Positions 34,901 to 42,395 of a stretch of DNA of 52,129 nt are shown in pieces (position 1 is the first letter of the stretch; each line of letters starts with the position of its first letter). Origin of the DNA: a virus; the IMG/VR virus record IMGVR_UViG_3300020469_000065, positions 1 through 52,129 of that record; one strand, written 5' to 3'. The notes under the pieces were generated by a model that did no database searches, was not told where the DNA came from, and worked only from the letters and a program-made list of their open reading frames with translations. The position numbers and the translations under genes are program-made.

Positions 34901-35173
34901 GGTACCTATATTTATGTTGAACCAAGAGGTTTTTCTCCAAATACACAAGAAGATTTGACAAGATATGGAATAGGAGGATACTGCATGATAACAAAAACTA
35001 CTCATTCTATAAAACCGGGTGATGCTACAACAACCCTTAATGCTGCCTGGGTTTCAAGTAAAAAAGGAGCCCAAACTGATAAGGGAGCAACCAAAAGAAA
35101 GCCCGAAGCTTCTAGTGTTCAAAAATGCGTATCAACTCCAACTTTTAGAACAAATGCTAGGTGGGATATATAA
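31901..35173 (+). CDS. Very large probable baseplate protein
   Basis: The 1090-residue protein starts two bases after the LysM gene. Most of it is helical and AT-rich in codon use, with LLTFIDELIEISGEKKSYPYF (around 310) and a long middle region without recognised domains. The C-terminal 90 residues resemble the end of phage hub proteins: QLREVYNVTVDSFLNVQTFP, then GTYIYVEPRGFSPN, GIGGYCMITKTTHSIKPGD and TTLNAAWVS. A hub or wedge role is inferred from that ending and from its place among baseplate genes. It is not gp27 or gp5 by any motif I can see. Confidence 0.65.
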   Translation: MAKIETPCFKKSDPLSKIETYREDFETALGTVYDIIYSDAEWASLIADYDLDLLNLPKGIFGTRPDWDTIYNYKADNVDPFGDFRNELNSVSLGDNTASKGTLVRLVAQSKDDYPDHPTSPIIIEFGTYIGKQEFLKDNIDTFNQKLQTFRQDFISANAQQDVSVIPAAGTPSADLTSAVTSARPEFERGVFQVFDSFGFNFDTGVSKAQKVCPDDIYKFVKDGVIKLFNDAIENQIKQVFAEKASRDSLADIASREEYIPKPICESGGTKDLCKRLKKLRALRESLKSTIESFAGDNLAYSEQCLLLTFIDELIEISGEKKSYPYFSNAYNNPIKIGGNPFAFTNSLVTDSSQKELFELKQQVVSQLMPYIRLSKVEKNSQGVDQEIPITFDTNISNDLKGAKNTLQRQRGYGVGLQNFTFSYEGTDPFSAKKAITAKLTLFSSTFDDLLKERGGFRYADLALKTGGVAASQLKNLTKIQKENADKLNFRLKAVVGWNVPRETFVGLTPEQKKAIYNSYITIYLTPTIHSFDFDETGAVIFSIEYLAYIEDVFAQSQFNIFSSLIKETEIRNTILQFQKEKSCGENKEEYEKLVKFDEKFVTKLNLRAYSDLVSELAARDKIYYLNLSNNDVAKLLEDPYTDEVKFPKPFSSAGLSIERIKDIRDALQTSMAGEDKAERSIQMLSSIAASQDNNSLAFFYIQDIVTVAMYLIEQELEKAQNLEETEYYKEAAKFFTYGSAKEFRALLSEKQFKFKNSLQQFQQMRIILGPAEIYSPAKGFKSTFTTLGDIPISLNYFFEFLSKKVISKEIINYPLSKFVKELCNDLITNFLNSESCGRVNTSQRLSINSTSVIAYNRDSNSRGKWSSANPPLDDLTYQTVVNKYIRKDGEPLLLLSGKRGVPITSLSLEKMINYYVFSIGKKTAADDFVGDKDKDTARGVFHYVLGRDKGIIKNISLEKTTTTGLKEVRFEQEGYDGLSQLREVYNVTVDSFLNVQTFPGTYIYVEPRGFSPNTQEDLTRYGIGGYCMITKTTHSIKPGDATTTLNAAWVSSKKGAQTDKGATKRKPEASSVQKCVSTPTFRTNARWDI

Positions 35174-36369
35174 TGGGTATTTTTTATAAAGAATCAAATT
35201 CTGAAAGCACTATAGATCTTTATGAAAAATCTATCATTTATAAATTAGATATTGTGGATTTTTATGAAAAATATTCTAATTTTGTAGATTTTAATTTAGG
35301 TGAAAAATATTTGTTTGGTAGGGTTAATAAAAACTTTGTAACTATACAGCCTGATCGATTGCTTACAACTTTTGCTAATATAGGAAACCAAAGAAGCACC
35401 GATTCAGTAAAAGTATTAAATTTTGTGGCTGACGGATTTCAAGAGTTATCCAGGCAGTTTAAAAAAGCTGCTCAAATTGGAAAAATTGATAGAAATGATG
35501 ACTACCTCACAAACCTTGTGGCATATGAGGGTTACAGAAGTCCTGATTCTTTATATAGAAACTATCTATCAGATTTAATTTCAGCTATTGGTGTAAAGTT
35601 TGAAGATGATAGCACCATAATTAAAGATTTTGATCAGTTTGTTCTTCATTTAATTACTTTTATGGGTGTAGTAGGGCAAACTTATCCAATTACAAAGACC
35701 GGATTTATTCGTAGCCGACATTGTTCTCCTTTGGTTAGCGGACTAAGTATTGAAATTGCAGATCTTACCTATACAAACGACCAGCAAAAAATTGAAGTGT
35801 TTAAAGAAAGTAGAAATTTTGAATATTATCTTAATGCTTGCAATAGTTTTGGTTTTATGGTGGATGCACATATTCCCTGGAGATTGACTTTAGATATTGG
35901 GCACGAAGATGTGATAGAAAATTTGTTAAAGCCAAGAGGTTACTCATCTGCTGATTCTCTCTTGCTTGTGGGTTATAAAAAATCACATATATCTTATTAT
36001 GCCTCCTTTAAGTCCCAGCTTTTACAAATGTATAACACCACCGTAAAGCAACAATATTTGGAATATGATGATTGTCTTAAAAAGACTAAAATTATGAACA
36101 GAACAGAATATACACTAGATAAGATTAATAATTTATATAATGAAGATTATTTTATTAAATTATATTGTATGTTTAGGTTTATAGAAGAAGAAAAGAAACA
36201 TTCAAAAGCAGAACAGGATCAGATTATAACCGACTTTATAAACTTGTCAAGAGTAAACGGCGTAAATTCTGCTTTAGGATCGTTTGAAAGATTTATCTCG
36301 CAACCATTTGACTACAGAGGATCCTTGAGTTATCTTATCAGAGAACAAGAAAAACGCGAGGACCAATGA
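35173..36369 (+). CDS. Hypothetical baseplate-region protein
   Basis: I chose ATG 35173, which overlaps the upstream TAA, over GTG 35161. The 398-residue protein is rich in aromatic residues (Y, F) and helical. Landmarks are PLVSGLSIEIADLTYTNDQQ (about 186-205), FEYYLNACNSFGFMVDAHIP (about 220-239) and the C-terminal RFISQPFDYRGSLSYLIREQ. No family is recognised, although the composition matches that of the large upstream protein, so the two probably belong to one structure. It ends by overlapping the polymerase gene. Confidence 0.72.
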   Translation: MGIFYKESNSESTIDLYEKSIIYKLDIVDFYEKYSNFVDFNLGEKYLFGRVNKNFVTIQPDRLLTTFANIGNQRSTDSVKVLNFVADGFQELSRQFKKAAQIGKIDRNDDYLTNLVAYEGYRSPDSLYRNYLSDLISAIGVKFEDDSTIIKDFDQFVLHLITFMGVVGQTYPITKTGFIRSRHCSPLVSGLSIEIADLTYTNDQQKIEVFKESRNFEYYLNACNSFGFMVDAHIPWRLTLDIGHEDVIENLLKPRGYSSADSLLLVGYKKSHISYYASFKSQLLQMYNTTVKQQYLEYDDCLKKTKIMNRTEYTLDKINNLYNEDYFIKLYCMFRFIEEEKKHSKAEQDQIITDFINLSRVNGVNSALGSFERFISQPFDYRGSLSYLIREQEKREDQ

Positions 36370-37556
36370 TCTTCCAGACTCTAGACGACAAGTCAGAGTG
36401 TGTCGGCGTCTATGCCGATGGCAATCTACACTTTGACCACATTCCTGATGGATTAACGAAAACTTGGAAATACACAGGATCCGTCCAAGATCCTGATGTT
36501 GAGTTTGCTTGGTTGCATTGCGAAGGCAAAAAATTAGAAGAAGTGTGTCCAGAAGAAATAAAAGCGGAACTTATTGAGCTTCAAAAGACGTTTAAAGCGT
36601 ACCTTCTGTCGTTTTCGATAGGTAAGATCAACCTGCATGATAACTGTTTCTTTGATCTCGTGCCAAGCGATTTTCTGCTTCAGTTTTGCGAGGTCAGAAA
36701 CAAGATCACAGAACACGTTTTCGACAGCTACTCTCGCCCTGAAAACTATGATCACCTTGATCGCACTTACAAACTTCTCCACAAGATCAAATACCAGAAG
36801 CTGAACATCAATGTGGATGGGTGTCGTCACCTAATGACCACCACAAACGACCGAGAAGACATCAGAAAGCTTGTAAAAATTAAGTCCCATTACGTAGACT
36901 ATAATCTTTTTGGAACCGTCACAGGGCGCCTTACGACCAATAGGGGAAGTAATCCTATTCTTACAATGAAGTCAAAGTTTCGTTCATTAGTCAAGCCAAC
37001 AAATGACTGGCTTGTGTCATTTGATTATAACGGAGCAGAGGTAAGAACCTTCCTATCACTCTCGGGTGTTGAACAGCCAGAAGAAGACATTCACGAATGG
37101 AATATGAAACACCTATACGGAGATCACCCTATTGACAGAGAGGAAGCAAAGGTGAGGTTCTTTGCTTCGTTCTATAATCACGATGATAATTCTCTCAAAA
37201 ACTCTGTTTACAGCAGAGATCGTGTTATTGGCGACTACTTCTATGGTAATCGCGTGATGACACCGTTTAAGCGGACCATCGCAGTAAATGAGAGAAAGGC
37301 TTTCAATTATATTATTCAAAGCACAACGGCAGATCTTACAATTGATAGAGCAGTGGAGCTTGACAAGGTGCTTGAGAGCACAAAATCAAAAGTTGCTTTT
37401 ATAGTTCACGATGAAGTTGTGCTTGATATCCATGAAGAAGATAAGTATCTGTTACCAGAACTAAAGGAGGTGTTCCAGAATAACAAACTTGGCTCGTTTA
37501 GAGTAAATGTAAAAGCAGGCAAGAGCTATGGAGAGTTGAAGGAGTTGAAGTTATGA
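36366..37556 (+). CDS. Family A DNA polymerase, polymerase core only
   Basis: The 396-residue protein carries the PolA palm and fingers: FGTVTGRLT (182-190), motif A SFDYNGAEVRTFLSLSG with D220, motif B REEAKVRFFASFYN with R258, K262, F266 and Y270, IIQSTTADL, and motif C VHDEV with D349. F at 266 (not Y) predicts strong exclusion of dideoxynucleotides. There is no 3'-5' exonuclease domain, and no separate one is seen in this window. T4 uses a family B enzyme, so replication is not T4-like. Rhodothermus phage RM378 also splits its PolA activities. The gene overlaps the FtsZ-like gene by ATGA. Confidence 0.88.
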   Translation: MIFQTLDDKSECVGVYADGNLHFDHIPDGLTKTWKYTGSVQDPDVEFAWLHCEGKKLEEVCPEEIKAELIELQKTFKAYLLSFSIGKINLHDNCFFDLVPSDFLLQFCEVRNKITEHVFDSYSRPENYDHLDRTYKLLHKIKYQKLNINVDGCRHLMTTTNDREDIRKLVKIKSHYVDYNLFGTVTGRLTTNRGSNPILTMKSKFRSLVKPTNDWLVSFDYNGAEVRTFLSLSGVEQPEEDIHEWNMKHLYGDHPIDREEAKVRFFASFYNHDDNSLKNSVYSRDRVIGDYFYGNRVMTPFKRTIAVNERKAFNYIIQSTTADLTIDRAVELDKVLESTKSKVAFIVHDEVVLDIHEEDKYLLPELKEVFQNNKLGSFRVNVKAGKSYGELKELKL

Positions 37557-38413
37557 TATCACTGATAGGCATAGGTGAAGCAGGTTGCAATGTGGTCTCA
37601 TTATTTCAAGATCACAAAGAATACAATTGTTTTTTATTTTCGGAGGGAAAAGATAATACAAAATATACAAGAGATCTACCAAAAGTAGAAAAACCAGAGG
37701 ATTGTGAAGGTAAAGCACCCAAGCTTTCATCCTATAAAACATTACAGGCAATTCAGAACAGAGCACAGGTGTTTGTTTGTGGGTCATCTTTCTCAGCAAA
37801 CTACACGTTGGCAATACTACAGCAGATGAGAGATAGAACAATAGACATCTTCTATATTAAACCTGATGTGGACCTTTTGATAGGTGATGTTAAGCTACAG
37901 GAAAGAGCAATCTTTGGGATCCTACAAGAATACGCAAGATCTGGGCTATTTAACAGTTTTACAATCCTGTCAAACCCAGAAATAGAGAAAACAATAGGCG
38001 AGATCCCAATAAAAAAATACTTTGAAGTAATCAATAAGAGCATTTATTATGCTGTTCATTATCTAAATGTTTTTGATCACACAGAGCCACTTGTGGGTAA
38101 TCTTTCAAAGCCTTCAGACGTACAGAGAATACGCTCTGTTGGCATTATTTCGGTAGATAAACTTTCTGAACAATGGTACTATGATTTAAAGGAAGATCGT
38201 GACGTAGCATACTACTTATGTATAGCAGAAAAGCGCCTTGAGACCGATGGAAAGCTTCATTCAAAGGTGGTCCAAAGTCTCAAAAGCAAGCCCCGAAATG
38301 CGTTTAAGAATGTGACTTATGCTATCTATGAGTCACCTTATGAGACTGATTTTGGATTCTGTGTAGCGCACACTAATTTTATTCAAGGTTTTCCGCTTGA
38401 CAGCACAGGCTGA
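37553..38413 (+). CDS. Divergent FtsZ/tubulin-like protein
   Basis: The 286-residue protein begins ISLIGIGEAGCNVVSLF (2-18), matching the first nucleotide loop of FtsZ (GxGxxGxN). Residues 70-111 (RAQVFVCGSSFSANYTLAIL, then IDIFYIKPDVDLL) correspond in order to the FtsZ strand, glycine-rich loop and KPF strand. ERAIFGILQEYARSGLFNSF and TILSNPEIEKTIGEIP parallel the helix and the PNDKLL region, and SDVQRIRSVGI resembles the T7-loop helix. The usual GGGTGTG loop is replaced by CGSSFSANY, so GTP use is uncertain. The call is by motif order; a Rossmann-like ATPase of another kind is the alternative. It is coupled to the polymerase gene. Confidence 0.6.
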   Translation: MISLIGIGEAGCNVVSLFQDHKEYNCFLFSEGKDNTKYTRDLPKVEKPEDCEGKAPKLSSYKTLQAIQNRAQVFVCGSSFSANYTLAILQQMRDRTIDIFYIKPDVDLLIGDVKLQERAIFGILQEYARSGLFNSFTILSNPEIEKTIGEIPIKKYFEVINKSIYYAVHYLNVFDHTEPLVGNLSKPSDVQRIRSVGIISVDKLSEQWYYDLKEDRDVAYYLCIAEKRLETDGKLHSKVVQSLKSKPRNAFKNVTYAIYESPYETDFGFCVAHTNFIQGFPLDSTG

Positions 38414-38501
38414 GCAAGCTATAATAAAGATGAGCAAGGGAAAGCTCCAAACATCACCCAAAACAAATACGCTTGACAGGACTTGGATGGCGTGTTATTT
38501 T
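38397..38501 (+). promoter_or_regulatory. Two tandem sigma70 promoters ahead of SSB gene
   Basis: P1 is TTGACA (38397-38402), 17 bp, TATAAT (38420-38425): both hexamers are perfect, and the -35 lies inside the end of the FtsZ-like gene. P2 is TTGACA (38473-38478), 17 bp, TATTTT (38496-38501) with an extended TGT before it. The 140-base gap before the SSB gene otherwise holds no convincing gene. Strong early transcription of the SSB gene is expected. Confidence 0.88.
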
Positions 38502-38553
38502 AAGATGGCGAGGAACGCTCGTCATGCTATAGCCCAACAACAAGGAGATTATT

Positions 38554-39321
38554 ATGGGAATCAATATGGAACTTATGCGGAAGAAGCTTGCCGCACTCCG
38601 TGGAAACGGAAAGAGTGATAGAACAAGTGTCTGGTTTAAGCCAGAAGAGGGAGATACCGACGTACGTATTGTCCCGACAGCGGACGGAGATCCACTTAAG
38701 GAGGTCTTTTTCCACTACAACATTGAAGGACACCGACAAGGTGTTATGTGCCCCAAGCGCAACTTTGGAGAACATTGCCCAATCTGTGAGTTTGCATCAC
38801 AGTTATGGCGTGATGGCACCGAGAACAACGACGACGAAACCAAAAAGCTTGCTAAGTCTCTCTTTGTTCGCAATCGTTACTTCTCGCCTGTGATTGTTCG
38901 CGGTATGGAAAGTGAAGGTGTGAAGGTTTACGGCTACGGGAAGCAGGCTTATGAGCTTCTGCTTGGTTACATTCTTGACCCAGAGTATGGTGATATCACT
39001 GACCCCGAAGGCGGTACTGATATCACTATCACTTACACCAAGCCTACGACCCCTGGCGCATACCCCAAGACCAACATGAAGATGCGCCGCAATACTAGCG
39101 CTCTTCTGAAAGATAGGGACGAAATCCCTGGTCTACTTCAGAATATGCCTGACATCGATGCGCTATTTACCAAACACTCTACACAGGAAGTAGATGCGAT
39201 TTTGAATAATATGCTGTCGGGCGATAAGTCTGCCGAGTCTCGGTCTCGCGAGACCACACAATACAATAACAACAAGAAGTCAAGTGTTGATAAGGCGTTT
39301 GATGACTTGATGGCTGGATAG
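38554..39321 (+). CDS. Single-stranded DNA-binding protein (gp32-like)
   Basis: The 255-residue protein coats single-stranded DNA during replication and recombination. The N-terminal basic part (MELMRKKLAALRGNGKSD) resembles the gp32 cooperativity domain. The core has SVWFKPEEGDTDVRIVP and a zinc motif, CPKRNFGEHCPIC (about 70-82), as in T4-like SSBs. The end is acidic (SSVDKAFDDLMAG), the usual protein-interaction tail. Two sigma70 promoters precede it and a terminator follows, so it is its own strong early unit. AAGGAG lies upstream of the ATG. Confidence 0.88.
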   Translation: MGINMELMRKKLAALRGNGKSDRTSVWFKPEEGDTDVRIVPTADGDPLKEVFFHYNIEGHRQGVMCPKRNFGEHCPICEFASQLWRDGTENNDDETKKLAKSLFVRNRYFSPVIVRGMESEGVKVYGYGKQAYELLLGYILDPEYGDITDPEGGTDITITYTKPTTPGAYPKTNMKMRRNTSALLKDRDEIPGLLQNMPDIDALFTKHSTQEVDAILNNMLSGDKSAESRSRETTQYNNNKKSSVDKAFDDLMAG

Positions 39322-39344
39322 TAAAAGCGTTCCTGCCCCAGTCG

Positions 39345-39373
39345 CCCCCACCTGTAAAAAGGTGGGGGTTTTT
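39345..39373 (+). terminator. Intrinsic terminator after SSB gene
   Basis: A 9-bp stem, CCCCCACCT (39345-39353) with AGGTGGGGG (39360-39368), is followed by TTTTTC. Confidence 0.93.
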
Positions 39374-39375
39374 CG

Positions 39376-39404
39376 TTGCGTTTTTAGTTCTCCTGTGTTA
39401 TATT
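39376..39404 (+). promoter_or_regulatory. Sigma70-like promoter for uvsX
   Basis: TTGCGT (39376-39381), 17 bp, TATATT (39399-39404), with an extended TGT just before the -10. It overlaps the tail of the preceding terminator. The leader to the ATG at 39474 is A-rich and ends in AAGGAG. Confidence 0.72.
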
Positions 39405-39473
39405 TACTAACGAGCTTCGGCTCTAAATTAAAGAAAAATAAAGAAAAGAAAAGCTAAAAATAAGGAGAACTTA

Positions 39474-40595
39474 ATGGCTAAAAAGAAAGAAGTCAAAGCC
39501 GGTCGCGTAGACATGAGCGCGATGCGAGCAATGATAAACAAGAAGGCTGGGCGTAATGTGGCTCACGACCTGAGAGAAGATAATCCAACATCGGTAAAGC
39601 AGTGGATACCGACAGGATCACGCTGGCTTGATTCAATTGTTTGTAAGGGAAAGTATGCTGGCATCCCTGTCGGCAAGGTAACAGAGTTGGCTGGTCTGGA
39701 AGCAACAGGAAAGTCTTTCCTTGCTGCCCAGTGCGCAGCAAATGCACAGAAGATGGGCATTGGTGTAATCTACTTTGATTCGGAGTCTGCGATTGATCCG
39801 TCATTCTTAGAGAAGGCTGGGTGTGATCTTGGCTCAATGATGTATGTCCAGGCACAGTCGGTAGAATTTGTGCTTGAGACCATAGAAGAGTTGTTGGGAG
39901 CAACAGACGACCAACTATTATTTATTTGGGACTCTCTTGCATTCACCCCGTCAGTATCAGATGTGGCAGGGGATTTCAATCCACAATCGTCAGTGGCAAC
40001 CAAGGCTCGTATTCTCGCGAAGGCGATGTCAAAACTGGTTATTCCACTTGCAGATAAGAAGGCAACGTTCCTTGTCCTCAACCAGTTGAAGACCAACATT
40101 CCACAGGGACCAATGGCGCGACAGATTGCTATGACAACACCCTACATTACCCCAGGCGGAAAGGCTATGCATTATGCTTACTCTCTTCGCATTTGGCTTA
40201 CAGGTCGCAAGAGCAAGGCAGCCTATGTCCTTGATGATAATGGTTTCCGTATTGGCTCAGAAGTCAAGGTTAAGCTTGAAAAGTCTCGCTTTGGAACCCA
40301 GGGCAGAACTTGCACATTCCGTATTTTATGGGGAACTGATCCTATTGGCGTGCAAGATGAAGAGTCGTGGTTTGAGGCGCTTAAGGGCTTTATGACCGTT
40401 GCGGGCTCTTGGTATACGCTGGAGCATAATGGCTATACCAAGAGGTTTCAGCCAAGTAAGTGGGTTGGTCTTCTACAGAAAGATCCCGAGTTCAAGAAAC
40501 ATGTTATAGAATTTATGGATGAAGTGGTTGTTCAAAAGTTTGAAAAGCGCGAAGGCGAAGCATCAGACTTCTATGAGGTAGATAAAGCCTCTTGA
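39474..40595 (+). CDS. uvsX: RecA/UvsX-like recombinase
   Basis: The 373-residue strand-exchange ATPase has Walker A GLEATGKS (74-81), the catalytic Glu region YFDSESAIDP, Walker B LLFIWDSLAF (about 149-158) and the DNA-binding loop NQLKTNIPQGPMARQ (about 203-217), followed by TPGGKAMHYAYSLRIWL. Length and motif order fit phage UvsX rather than longer cellular RecA. With the adjacent SSB gene it forms the recombination pair used for recombination-dependent replication. A UvsY mediator is not recognised. Confidence 0.92.
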   Translation: MAKKKEVKAGRVDMSAMRAMINKKAGRNVAHDLREDNPTSVKQWIPTGSRWLDSIVCKGKYAGIPVGKVTELAGLEATGKSFLAAQCAANAQKMGIGVIYFDSESAIDPSFLEKAGCDLGSMMYVQAQSVEFVLETIEELLGATDDQLLFIWDSLAFTPSVSDVAGDFNPQSSVATKARILAKAMSKLVIPLADKKATFLVLNQLKTNIPQGPMARQIAMTTPYITPGGKAMHYAYSLRIWLTGRKSKAAYVLDDNGFRIGSEVKVKLEKSRFGTQGRTCTFRILWGTDPIGVQDEESWFEALKGFMTVAGSWYTLEHNGYTKRFQPSKWVGLLQKDPEFKKHVIEFMDEVVVQKFEKREGEASDFYEVDKAS

Positions 40596-40632
40596 CAGCA
40601 CGCCTCCACCCTGTTATGTTATAGGGTGGAGG
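40592..40632 (+). promoter_or_regulatory. Sigma70 promoter with inverted repeat around the -10
   Basis: TTGACA (40592-40597), 17 bp, TATGTT (40615-40620) starts inside the uvsX stop region. A perfect inverted repeat, CCTCCACCC (40603-40611) and GGGTGGAGG (40624-40632), surrounds the -10. The right arm also holds the GGAGG ribosome binding site of the ATG at 40639. A DNA operator is more likely than an mRNA hairpin, because the left arm lies upstream of the expected transcription start. Confidence 0.75.
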
Positions 40633-40638
40633 TAATCT

Positions 40639-41604
40639 ATGAAACGCGTACTCGTAATCGACGCCCTCAACATGTTTTTGAGGGCGTTTATTGTCGATCC
40701 CAGCCTGTCTAATCACGGGCAGCCAATCGGTGGTATCAAAGGATCTATGAAAATTTTACAAAAACTCGTAAGAATGACAAAACCAAACGAGATTGTAATT
40801 TGCTGGGATGGACCAAACGGATCTCAAAAGCGCAAGGCACTAAACTCTGGTTATAAAGAAGGTCGTAAACCACTGCGCCTTAATCGCTCCGTTCACAATC
40901 TAACCGAGAACGAAGAACTACAAAACAAAGTTTGGCAACAAATGCAGGTTATTAAATACTTGAATCAAATGCCAATCATTCAACTTATTCTTGAGAGGGT
41001 TGAAGCTGATGACATTATTTCTTATGTATGTAATTCTCGACACTATTCTGGTTGGCAGAAGGTAATTGTCTCAAACGACAAAGACTTCTTACAACTTTGC
41101 GATGACGAGACAGTAGTGTACCGACCAACCACAGACAAGATTGAGACCAAGAAGACTGTGATTGAGAGCCTTGGTATTCATCCAACAAACATGGCACTCG
41201 CTCGTGCTATGGATGGAGACGCCAGCGACAATCTTCCCGGTGTCAATCGTGTGGGGATGAAGACGATCGCTACTAAGCTTCCGTTTATGAAAGAAGAGCG
41301 AACTGTGACAATTGATGAGCTACTGAATTACTGCGAGAACATAGACTCAAAACTGAAAGTTTATAAAAACATTACAGAGTCAAAAGCACTTATCGAACAT
41401 AACTATCAGATGATGCAGTTGTATTCTCCTCTTATCTCAGTGCAAGGCAAGCAGACCATTGATTATGCACTTGAAAACTTTGAATGCGACTTTAACAAGA
41501 CCGAACTCCTGAAACTAATGATTGAAGACGGCTTTGGTGAGTTGAACTGGGAAGAATTAAAAACGTTCTTAAACAAGATTTCAAGGGAATGTAATGATAA
41601 GTGA
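40639..41604 (+). CDS. 5'-3' exonuclease / flap endonuclease (T4 RNase H-like)
   Basis: The 321-residue FEN-type nuclease removes RNA primers and flaps. Acidic residues of the metal site are in VLVIDALNMFLRAF (D8), VICWDGPNGSQKRK, VEADDIISYV and VIVSNDKDFLQL. A helix-hairpin-helix follows: DGDASDNLPGVNRVGMKTIA (about 193-212). It supplies the 5' nuclease domain absent from the PolA core at 36366, so the Pol I activities are on separate proteins. Its promoter region is described separately. Confidence 0.9.
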   Translation: MKRVLVIDALNMFLRAFIVDPSLSNHGQPIGGIKGSMKILQKLVRMTKPNEIVICWDGPNGSQKRKALNSGYKEGRKPLRLNRSVHNLTENEELQNKVWQQMQVIKYLNQMPIIQLILERVEADDIISYVCNSRHYSGWQKVIVSNDKDFLQLCDDETVVYRPTTDKIETKKTVIESLGIHPTNMALARAMDGDASDNLPGVNRVGMKTIATKLPFMKEERTVTIDELLNYCENIDSKLKVYKNITESKALIEHNYQMMQLYSPLISVQGKQTIDYALENFECDFNKTELLKLMIEDGFGELNWEELKTFLNKISRECNDK

Positions 41605-41605
41605 C

Positions 41606-41613
41606 ACTATTTA
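41606..41613 (+). promoter_or_regulatory. Putative late promoter box ACTATTTA inside replication region
   Basis: ACTATTTA lies two bases after the nuclease stop and 17 bases before the ATG at 41631. It is the only late box among the replication genes and fits a structural fate for the next two products. Confidence 0.68.
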
Positions 41614-41630
41614 CTACCGAGGTGTAGTAA

Positions 41631-42395
41631 ATGGAAGAACTCTACGAAATTGATGAAGCCGTTCTTGAAGCAGTCATGGGTGCAAATAAAATTGCAAAAC
41701 TTGAAGCTGAATACGTCAACAATAGAAGCGCCGCCGCGTTACAGCAGCTTACCAAACTATCTAAGTTGGGTAAATACAATATGAAAAGCTTGCGCAAAGC
41801 GATGAAACGAGTCTCTGAATCAGAACAAATTGAGCTAGACGAGAAAAGGAAGAAGCGCAGAAAGCGTAAGAAGAAAAAGAAGAAGAGCGGCGGCAAGAAA
41901 GACGCCTGCTATCACAAGGTTAAGTCTCGTTACAAGGTTTGGCCATCTGCTTATGCTTCTGGTGCCCTCGTGAAGTGCCGCAAAGTCGGTGCTAAAAACT
42001 GGGGCAACAAATCCAAGAAGAACGAAGGCATAGAACTAGACGATCATCTTCTACAGATTATCAAAGAGGAATACGCAGCAGTCGTAGCCGAAAAAAAAAA
42101 GAAGCGCAAAGGCGGAAAGAAAGATGGAAAAGGGGCTAGCAGTAAGGGGTACACTCTAAGAAACTGGTTTGCAGGCGACGGCTGGGTTCAAACCGGCGGC
42201 AAGTACGACGGCAAGCCCTGCGCAAAGCAACCCGGACAAAAGACAAAGCCTTACTGCCGCGACCCTGATGATCGTGCAAAGATGAGCAAGAAAGAGCGCG
42301 ACAAGAGAGCAGCCAAAAAGCGCAAAGAAGATCCAAACCCCGATCGTCGTGGCAAAGCCAAGAACGTAAAGCAGAAAAAAGGAAAGAAAAAGTAA
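41631..42395 (+). CDS. Very basic two-module protein, putative internal head protein
   Basis: The 254-residue protein alternates helical acidic segments with long lysine runs. Module 1 is ESEQIELDEKRKKRRKRKK and then ACYHKVKSRYKVWPSAYASG with GALVKCRKVG. Module 2 begins DHLLQIIKEEYAAVVAEK (about 137-155), a second targeting-like helix with I-K-E, then a lysine run and GYTLRNWFAGDGWVQ with CAKQ and YCRDPDDR. Both short cysteine-containing domains recur in marine phage proteins, to my recollection. If the gp21-type protease cuts at IKE, the product is two basic packaged polypeptides. DNA binding is inferred from charge, with a late box upstream as support. Confidence 0.7.
   Translation: MEELYEIDEAVLEAVMGANKIAKLEAEYVNNRSAAALQQLTKLSKLGKYNMKSLRKAMKRVSESEQIELDEKRKKRRKRKKKKKKSGGKKDACYHKVKSRYKVWPSAYASGALVKCRKVGAKNWGNKSKKNEGIELDDHLLQIIKEEYAAVVAEKKKKRKGGKKDGKGASSKGYTLRNWFAGDGWVQTGGKYDGKPCAKQPGQKTKPYCRDPDDRAKMSKKERDKRAAKKRKEDPNPDRRGKAKNVKQKKGKKK

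Noticed and set aside
38397-38618. Possible small gene in the 140-base gap before the SSB gene
   Set aside because: The frame covers two strong promoters and runs into the SSB gene, and no Shine-Dalgarno fits its starts.
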